From CAYSYM01 sp964435115 (lineage in GTDB: Bacteria > Chloroflexota > UBA6077 > CF-72): a stretch of 63,161 bases of DNA. The notes under the pieces are model-generated. The model had not been told where the DNA came from. It searched no databases and was given only the letters and a program-made list of their open reading frames with translations. Below are positions 57,955-63,161 of the stretch, one piece after another. The position numbers and the translations under genes are program-made. Where the stretch lies: contig CAYSYM010000018.1 of NCBI GenBank assembly GCA_964435115.1, forward strand, positions 1 to 63,161, given 5' to 3'. Position 1 is the first letter of the stretch; the number at the start of each line of letters is the position of its first letter.

Positions 57955-57983
57955 TGGGGCCATGGCCTTTCAGCGATGGAAAC
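57955..57983 (+). CRISPR. Degenerate solitary CRISPR repeat
   Basis: 29 bases match positions 8-36 of the array repeat with two changes (27/29), including the GGAAAC end. The first seven repeat bases are replaced by the end of the inverted-repeat element. Same orientation as both arrays, 890 bases left of the first full repeat. Confidence 0.8.
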
Positions 57984-58102
57984 CCGGGGCCCTCCGCCGT
58001 GCTTCGCCCGAGGACAGGCGGATCGCCCATCAGCCGTTTGCGCCCGCACGCCGCTCGCACTCTTGGGCAGGGCCTGATCACAGCCCGCGGCGCGGCCCGT
58101 GC

Positions 58103-58321
58103 CTACAGCTTGTCCTCTTCCTCCGCGATCTGGCGCCACCAGTTCTCGATCTCGTGGCGCCAGTGCCGGGCCGCGGATGACTCGGGCTCGCGAGCCAACT
58201 TGGCCTCGTGCTCGGCGATGCGTTTCAAGCGCGTGGCGATCCCCTTCCGCCGGCTCCTGGCGCTGGCCCCCTTCCGCTTGATGCTCTTCCGACGGCGTGG
58301 ATTCGCGGCCAGGATGGTCAC
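58103..58321 (-). CDS. Small basic protein, mobile-element type
   Basis: 72 residues: N-terminal Arg/Lys-rich half (RRRKSIKRKGASARSRRKGIATRLKRIAEHE) and an acidic end (ENWWRQIAEEEDKL). The ATG overlaps the stop of the gene upstream (ATGA). Composition suggests nucleic-acid binding. No family recognised. Confidence 0.55.
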   Translation of the reverse strand: MTILAANPRRRKSIKRKGASARSRRKGIATRLKRIAEHEAKLAREPESSAARHWRHEIENWWRQIAEEEDKL

Positions 58322-58545
58322 GACAGCCGCGCGGCGAGCCGCTCCATCTGGCGCAGGTGGCGCTTCGCCTGGTCGAGCAGACGGCGCGCGGCCGCGCGCC
58401 GTCGCGCCTGCTCTCCCGGTGAGGATGCGCGCTGCGCGTGCAGACGTTCCTGTCTGGCGTCGGCGACGAGGCTCGCCACGCGATCGCGGAGCCTGACTAA
58501 CTGCGCCTCCTGGGCGTCTCGCTGGGCCCTGGTCACGGGCGACAT
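58318..58545 (-). CDS. Small coiled-coil protein, mobile-element type
   Basis: 75 residues from ATG 58545, preceded by GGAGG. SPVTRAQRDAQEAQLVRLRDR then VASLVADARQERLHAQ and QARRRAAARRLLDQAKRHLRQMERLAARL: one long charged helix. Coupled to the gene downstream by a 4-base overlap. Unknown function. Confidence 0.55.
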   Translation of the reverse strand: MSPVTRAQRDAQEAQLVRLRDRVASLVADARQERLHAQRASSPGEQARRRAAARRLLDQAKRHLRQMERLAARLS

Positions 58546-58612
58546 GGTGGTCCTCCGCTGCTGCCCGCGAGTGTACACCGCGCGCCGTGACGGCGGCCTG
58601 CCCGGGCTGCCC

Positions 58613-58873
58613 TCACGGCGCGGCTAGGGTCTGCGGCTTCGGCTTGTCGGTCAGCAGCTCGGGGATCGCGCCGGCCAGGCCGATCTCTTTCAGCGTGGAG
58701 AGGATCTTGCCCACCAGCGCCGCGGCCACGAGCGCCCAGGTCGCCGAGGCGGCCGCAGCGCCAAGCCCGCGCCACTGCTCCGGGACCGTCAGTACGACGA
58801 GCTGCACGGGCGCGCCACCGAGCAGGTAGGGAAGCGCCCGGCTGAGCAGCCAGTCGGCGACGGTGTCCAGACC
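58613..58873 (-). pseudogene. Small membrane protein cut by the first CRISPR repeat
   Basis: The frame reads LDTVADWLLSRALPYLLGG, then VQLVVLTVPEQWRGLG, a membrane helix (AAAASATWALVAAALVGKIL) and STLKEIGLAGAIPELLTDK. It is holin-like in size and topology. Upstream it is open to 58873, the base before repeat 1, then meets TGA inside the repeat. A GTG at 58807 could give a 64-residue product, but the coding look continues to the array, so the 5' end was probably lost. Confidence 0.5.
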
Positions 58874-59343
58874 GCTTCAATGGGGCCATGGCTTTTCAGC
58901 CATGGAAACTCCCGTGCCTCGGCCGGTACCGCGCGCCACAGCGTGGCTTCAATGGGGCCATGGCTTTTCAGCCATGGAAACCATGGGTGCCGACCTCCTT
59001 GGGTTTCAGGGCAACAAGCTTCAATGGGGCCATGGCTTTTCAGCCATGGAAACTGGTGGAGTCAACCACGGACTCTCCTGCGGGGATGAGCTTCAATGGG
59101 GCCATGGCTTTTCAGCCATGGAAACCGTGCAGTCAGTGCCGAGTGCGATCACCCCGCGCTGGCTTCAATGGGGCCATGGCTTTTCAGCCATGGAAACGAC
59201 CTGCATAGCCAGCGCGGCGTGCAGTTCCGGGGCAAGCTTCAATGGGGCCATGGCTTTTCAGCCATGGAAACGGTCGGCGGCGAGCTGGACCTGTCGCCCA
59301 TGTCCTAGCTTCAATGGGGCCATGGCTTTTCAGCCATGGAAAC
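58874..59343 (+). CRISPR. CRISPR array 1: 7 repeats, 6 spacers
   Basis: Seven copies, identical by eye, of a 36-base repeat starting at 58874, 58946, 59018, 59090, 59162, 59236 and 59308; spacers are 36 bases except one of 38. The repeat begins GCTTCAATGGGGCC and ends CCATGGAAAC. It holds an 8-base perfect stem (CCATGGCT / AGCCATGG, loop TTTC). The GAAAC end suggests plus-strand crRNAs with an 8-base AUGGAAAC tag, as in many type I and III systems. Subtype cannot be called. No AT-rich leader is seen on its left; that DNA is coding-like. Confidence 0.98.
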
Positions 59344-59387
59344 CTGGCTGGGGGCGCATAGGCTACGAGCGGAGTCTCAAGGAGGCG

Positions 59388-59996
59388 ATGGCGCAACACG
59401 GTGATCGGATAGGGGAGCGCAGCGCCGCGTCACCCGAGCCCGACCGTACGCCGGACCGTCAAGCGGTCATCGAGGTGTTGCGCCAGCACGGGCTAGCGGG
59501 AGTCGCGGGAGCCAAGCTCTGGAGTCTCAGCCGACCGATGCGGCGGGACACGCGCCGTCGCGGCGTGGAATTCGCCGCGATGGTGGATGCAGAGACCGGC
59601 GCCGAAATCGGACGGGTGCTGAGTGGCACGCCGGACGGCGGGGATATTCGGCCGCACCTCGCACTGATGCAGCCGGGTCGCCGGTACGTCCAGATGCACA
59701 CCCATCCTGGTAATACCGCGCCATCCCACATTGACGTTCTCCTCCTCCTCACGCAGGAGCAGGTTCAGACGGTCGCGGTGGTGGGCGTGGACGGCTCGTG
59801 GTACGCCTTGAGTCGCGGTTCTTCCGGTCGCGTAGCGTCTGCGCATGACGCTGCGGAGAGGTTGGTACGTACGCTCCACCGCCTGGCGGCTGCCGAGCCC
59901 TCCGCGCCCCTGCGCGACCGGTCGCATCGAGCCTGGTTGGAGATCGCGCAAGATCTTGGACTGAGGTATGATCGCGTGCAGAGGGACGTGCCATGA
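59388..59996 (+). CDS. JAMM/MPN-motif protein, possibly N-terminally truncated
   Basis: 202 residues. MHTHPGNTAPSHIDVLLL carries the zinc pattern HxHPx(5)SxxD (H104, H106, S113, D116) with E61 in GVEFAAMV as the likely catalytic Glu, so a JAB1/MPN metalloprotease-like fold is probable. Spacing is one residue shorter than in RadC or Rpn11. A Gly/Ser-rich end of that domain is followed by 60 helical residues. The ribosome-like AAGGAGG ends only 2 bases before the ATG, and the frame stays open and protein-like back to repeat 7 (59344), so the gene may have lost its 5' part. JAMM domains occur in phage head proteins and in ubiquitin-like or toxin systems. Confidence 0.65.
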   Translation: MAQHGDRIGERSAASPEPDRTPDRQAVIEVLRQHGLAGVAGAKLWSLSRPMRRDTRRRGVEFAAMVDAETGAEIGRVLSGTPDGGDIRPHLALMQPGRRYVQMHTHPGNTAPSHIDVLLLLTQEQVQTVAVVGVDGSWYALSRGSSGRVASAHDAAERLVRTLHRLAAAEPSAPLRDRSHRAWLEIAQDLGLRYDRVQRDVP

Positions 59997-60187
59997 CCCC
60001 CGAAGAGCGGCGGAAACTGATCGAAGAGGCAGAACGCCAGGTTCGGCAGGGCATCATGGTTGAGCCCGCCTACGACCGCGCCGAGTGGCAACGGCAAAGG
60101 AACACGGGAACGCTTCCCCCTCCGGTCGAGGATGTGCCCGAGGACGAGGCGGACACTCCCGTTCCAACGGAGAAGCCCGCCGCCTGA
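59993..60187 (+). CDS. Small acidic protein coupled to the JAMM gene
   Basis: 64 residues; ATG overlaps the JAMM stop by 4 bases (ATGA). N-terminal helix TPEERRKLIEEAERQVRQGI, C-terminus Pro/Glu/Asp-rich (PPPVEDVPEDEADTPVPTEKPAA). Probably co-translated; it could be a partner or a substrate. Unknown family. Confidence 0.55.
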   Translation: MTPEERRKLIEEAERQVRQGIMVEPAYDRAEWQRQRNTGTLPPPVEDVPEDEADTPVPTEKPAA

Positions 60188-60238
60188 GCCTGTCGGGACG
60201 TGTGCGATACTGAGTAGGTAGGATAGCGCGGCTCTTCT

Positions 60239-60279
60239 GCCGCCGGTCCTGCGTCCTTCGGGGTGCGTGGACCGGCGGC
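60239..60279 (+). terminator. Terminator-like hairpin after the JAMM pair
   Basis: An 11-base perfect stem (60239-60249 with 60269-60279, GCCGCCGGTCC) whose loop contains a CC-TTCG-GG mini-hairpin, followed by TGTTTC. Likely ends the JAMM transcript. Confidence 0.45.
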
Positions 60280-60302
60280 TGTTTCGTGCCCACGGAGGAA
60301 GC

Positions 60303-60527
60303 GTGCCAGAGACAACGGACCAGGCGTCCCAGACCGAGCCGGGCCAGGTACCCGTGCTCATGGACGGCATGCGCGTGCGCCTCGACGGCCTGCCCTACAC
60401 GTGGCTCGGCGGTCGGCTGATCCCGGTGATCGCCGGCGGTGAGGGCACGGGCGAGGGCGCTGGCGAGGAAGATGTCGAAGCCGTACAGCCGGCCGATGGA
60501 GCCCTCCGCCACCCCCTGCGAGCGGGA
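60303..60527 (+). pseudogene. Small gene cut at its 3' end by array 2
   Basis: GTG 60303 with GGAGG 4 bases upstream. 75 codons: VPVLMDGMRVRLDGLPYTWL, then GGRLIPVIAGGEGTGEGAGEED. The frame runs straight into the first repeat of array 2 and would be read on as repeat-derived sequence, so the native 3' end is missing. It looks like a small phage or plasmid protein; no family recognised. Confidence 0.45.
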
Positions 60528-63077
60528 GCTTCAATGGGGCCATGGCTTTTCAGCCATGGAAACGGCAGATGGCTGCGACCCGGTCGCTGTCGCGCGGGTC
60601 ATGGAAACCGGTGCAGATCCAGGATTGGCCGTTCTGGCTGACGGCGCTTCAATGGGGCCATGGCTTTTCAGCCATGGAAACGAGCAGTGGACGCACTGGA
60701 TCTTCGGGAGGCCCAACGGCTTCAATGGGGCCATGGCTTTTCAGCCATGGAAACGAGCTGGTCACCGTGGTACTTCACCGCCAGGCGACTGCTTCAATGG
60801 GGCCATGGCTTTTCAGCCATGGAAACGCGCCAGTCTAGTCTACCCCTGGCCAGATACCGTACTGCTTCAATGGGGCCATGGCTTTTCAGCCATGGAAACC
60901 TCCGTCTACGACGGAACGACGGAGTACCGGCTAGGCGCTTCAATGGGGCCATGGCTTTTCAGCCATGGAAACCGGCTTCGGCCGCCTCGAGGTGGCGCGC
61001 CAGGCCGCGCTTCAATGGGGCCATGGCTTTTCAGCCATGGAAACCGGAGGTAGCCATGCATCGACTCAATGGCAAGCAGGTGCTTCAATGGGGCCATGGC
61101 TTTTCAGCCATGGAAACCAGGAGCGGCGCGACCGCGGGCGTGAGCTCGCGGACGCTTCAATGGGGCCATGGCTTTTCAGCCATGGAAACGATCCGGTGGG
61201 CCGGGTTCTCGTCGGCCGGATCAGCGCTTCAATGGGGCCATGGCTTTTCAGCCATGGAAACGCTGAGAGCCAGCTCCGGCTGGCGAACGCGCTGGCAGCT
61301 TCAATGGGGCCATGGCTTTTCAGCCATGGAAACCGCCGGCGCGCGGGGCGCTATAATCTGATTCCAGACTGGCTTCAATGGGGCCATGGCTTTTCAGCCA
61401 TGGAAACGACGCCGCCGAAGGGGCGGGTCGTGGTGCCGGGCAAGCTTCAATGGGGCCATGGCTTTTCAGCCATGGAAACCTACTCGACCGGGCCCTACCA
61501 GGTGGTACCGGATCCGCTTCAATGGGGCCATGGCTTTTCAGCCATGGAAACCTCGTGCCGAGCGTGGTGAGTGGCTCGACGCACACGGCGCTTCAATGGG
61601 GCCATGGCTTTTCAGCCATGGAAACATCGCCCTCGCAGCCCCCCGCTGGGGAGGCGCGAAGCTTCAATGGGGCCATGGCTTTTCAGCCATGGAAACCGCC
61701 CGGTCCACGATAGCACCAGACCGGGGGCGGCGCAAGCTTCAATGGGGCCATGGCTTTTCAGCCATGGAAACCCGCCGCGATCCCGAACGAGTACTTCACG
61801 TCGCCGGTGCTTCAATGGGGCCATGGCTTTTCAGCCATGGAAACGCGCCGCGGTAGGCGATTGCCGATTCGCGCCAGCCCGCGCTTCAATGGGGCCATGG
61901 CTTTTCAGCCATGGAAACCACCCCCAAAACCGTAACCGTAACACTGTATCTCTATAGCTTCAATGGGGCCATGGCTTTTCAGCCATGGAAACCACTGATC
62001 GGCCCGCCGCCGTATGCGATCCACTGGCGGCTTCAATGGGGCCATGGCTTTTCAGCCATGGAAACCGGCTTCGGCCGCCTCGAGGTGGCGCGCCAGGCCG
62101 CGCTTCAATGGGGCCATGGCTTTTCAGCCATGGAAACCCAGGCGGGCCGTCACACTGTCCGTCGCCGCCGCCGGCTTCAATGGGGCCATGGCTTTTCAGC
62201 CATGGAAACCATCGGGGTGGTGCAGGACCCCGCGGCCGGTGGGACGCTTCAATGGGGCCATGGCTTTTCAGCCATGGAAACTCGAGCTCGTCGACGAGCT
62301 CGAGCGGGGTAATCTCGGGCTTCAATGGGGCCATGGCTTTTCAGCCATGGAAACCTGGCGCTGAGTCACCTGACGCGCTCGGTAGGCGAGGCTTCAATGG
62401 GGCCATGGCTTTTCAGCCATGGAAACCGGCGCTCGCGCCGCCGGCGCCTCCGCCGGCTAACGGGCTTCAATGGGGCCATGGCTTTTCAGCCATGGAAACT
62501 CGGCCTCGCCGCGACCGATACGCGCGCCGGGGGCCAGCTTCAATGGGGCCATGGCTTTTCAGCCATGGAAACTTCGCCCAGTCGGCCTCCGCGTCGCTCC
62601 ACCACAGGGCTTCAATGGGGCCATGGCTTTTCAGCCATGGAAACCTGGCGTATCGGTCGGCCCGAAGTGGTCTTCAGTGAGCTTCAATGGGGCCATGGCT
62701 TTTCAGCCATGGAAACGGCCAGACCGAGCGTGAAACCGCCGTGGCGGCGGCGGCTTCAATGGGGCCATGGCTTTTCAGCCATGGAAACCTACCCGGTGCC
62801 CGACCGGCGGCATGCTGGGCTGGCGCTTCAATGGGGCCATGGCTTTTCAGCCATGGAAACCGCGCCCCCGCCGCCATCGCCACCGTACGTGCCGCCAGCT
62901 TCAATGGGGCCATGGCTTTTCAGCCATGGAAACACCAGCTCACTCCCCACGGCCGCGGCCGTGGGGAGCGCTTCAATGGGGCCATGGCTTTTCAGCCATG
63001 GAAACGGTTGCAGCTCGCATGAAGCTGCTCCTCTTGCGCCGGCTTCAATGGGGCCATGGCTTTTCAGCCATGGAAAC
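60528..63077 (+). CRISPR. CRISPR array 2: 35 full repeats and one truncated repeat
   Basis: 35 copies, identical by eye to the repeat of array 1, run from 60528 to 63077, with spacers of 35 to 39 bases. The second interval (60564-60645, 82 bases) is two spacers joined by a 9-base repeat remnant (CATGGAAAC, 60600-60608). One spacer occurs twice (60973-61008 and 62066-62101). After the last repeat a further spacer-like stretch starts at 63078 and is cut by the element at the window edge. No cas gene is seen in the window. Confidence 0.98.
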
Positions 63078-63111
63078 ACGCTCACCGGGCAGGCGGTCCA
63101 CATCGACCGCT

Positions 63112-63161
63112 GTCCGTGGCCAAGTTAAAGTCCCCAGTGGTGGCCAAGAAAAGTCCCCGCC
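63112..63161. mobile_element. End of an IS21-like element at the window edge
   Basis: Two near-identical direct repeats (GTGGCCAAG, 2-3 bases, AAAGTCCCC) at 63116-63135 and 63140-63158. This arrangement of repeated end motifs is typical for IS21-family ends and resembles sequences I associate with istA/istB elements. No transposase is in the window. It begins about 35 bases after the last repeat, i.e. within or at the end of a spacer. Confidence 0.5.

Larger units (their letters stand above)
59344..60527. other. 1.2 kb gene-bearing segment between the two arrays
   Basis: Flanked on both sides by perfect copies of the same CRISPR repeat in the same orientation. It carries the JAMM protein gene, a coupled small gene, a terminator-like hairpin and a third gene cut by array 2. 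All genes point right. Possible readings: an insertion that split one array, foreign DNA between two arrays, or a misjoin at repeats. Confidence 0.7.

Noticed and set aside
56348..58620. Complete prophage
   Set aside because: No integrase, terminase, portal, capsid or tail gene is recognisable; only small fragments are present.
58613..58873. AT-rich CRISPR leader left of array 1
   Set aside because: The DNA is GC-rich and reads as a protein on the minus strand right up to the repeat.
58863..63128. Many long reading frames in both directions through the arrays (for example repeated MGPWLFSHGN)
   Set aside because: They are produced by the 36-base repeat being a multiple of three with few stops; they change with spacer length and have no ribosome sites.

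Overview
The window is a GC-rich (about 70%) bacterial chromosome segment. It combines dense housekeeping operons with an accessory right end that carries CRISPR arrays and fragments of mobile-element-like genes. The gene style (many GTG starts, 1 to 4 base overlaps, a stand-alone FtsH-like protease, an AroF with an N-terminal regulatory domain, a Wzx/Wzz-type exopolysaccharide locus) fits Chloroflexota best. That is a judgement from protein flavour only, because no rRNA or marker phylogeny could be run.

Layout. 0.1-12 kb: DNA repair (nfo, mutY) and sulfur amino-acid metabolism. A cbs/cystathionine gamma-lyase pair lies beside a long minus-strand run of eight genes: a sulfonate-type ABC transporter, metX, metY, a CoA-binding protein, a PAP2 phosphatase and a Ham1-like pyrophosphatase. 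12.6-25.2 kb: a primary-type sigma factor, tlyA, recN, an FtsH-like AAA protease with a membrane partner, ddl, a divergent MurG-like transferase, a glycogen-debranching-type glucosidase and purA. 25.4-35.5 kb: an exopolysaccharide cluster (rfbB, rfbA, BY-kinase, two Wzz-like proteins, an integral membrane protein, two GT4 enzymes and the priming sugar-phosphate transferase), with a good promoter in front of the Wzz genes. 35.8-38.5 kb: PH/DUF1648 membrane protein, a small protein and an LCP protein.

38.6-45.04 kb holds a six-gene shikimate operon, aroF-aroA-aroE-aroC-aroK-aroB, read on the minus strand. It starts with a near-consensus promoter (TTGACA, 17 bases, TATACT). A 22-codon leader peptide with the cluster FAYWF follows, then two strong hairpins before aroF. 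This is a textbook layout for attenuation by aromatic amino acids. 45.1-56.3 kb: wecB, a SWIM mini-protein, thrC, a metallo-beta-lactamase-fold protein, an isolated histidine-kinase dimerisation-like domain, metG, a DUF2142-type membrane protein, pepA and a Wzx-like flippase.

56.3-63.16 kb is accessory. Two arrays share one 36-base repeat: 7 copies at 58874-59343, and 35 full plus one truncated copy at 60528-63077. They are separated by 1.2 kb carrying a JAMM-motif protein and two small proteins. About 0.9 kb left of the first array lies a degenerate copy of the same repeat, abutting a 155-base element with 19-base perfect terminal inverted repeats. At several repeat boundaries the neighbouring mobile-element-like reading frame is cut off by the repeat itself. 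The arrays may therefore have grown or recombined into foreign DNA, or gene-sized segments may sit between repeats like giant spacers, or the contig may be misjoined at repeats. No cas gene is in the window. The right edge looks like the end of an IS21-like element that interrupts the second array.
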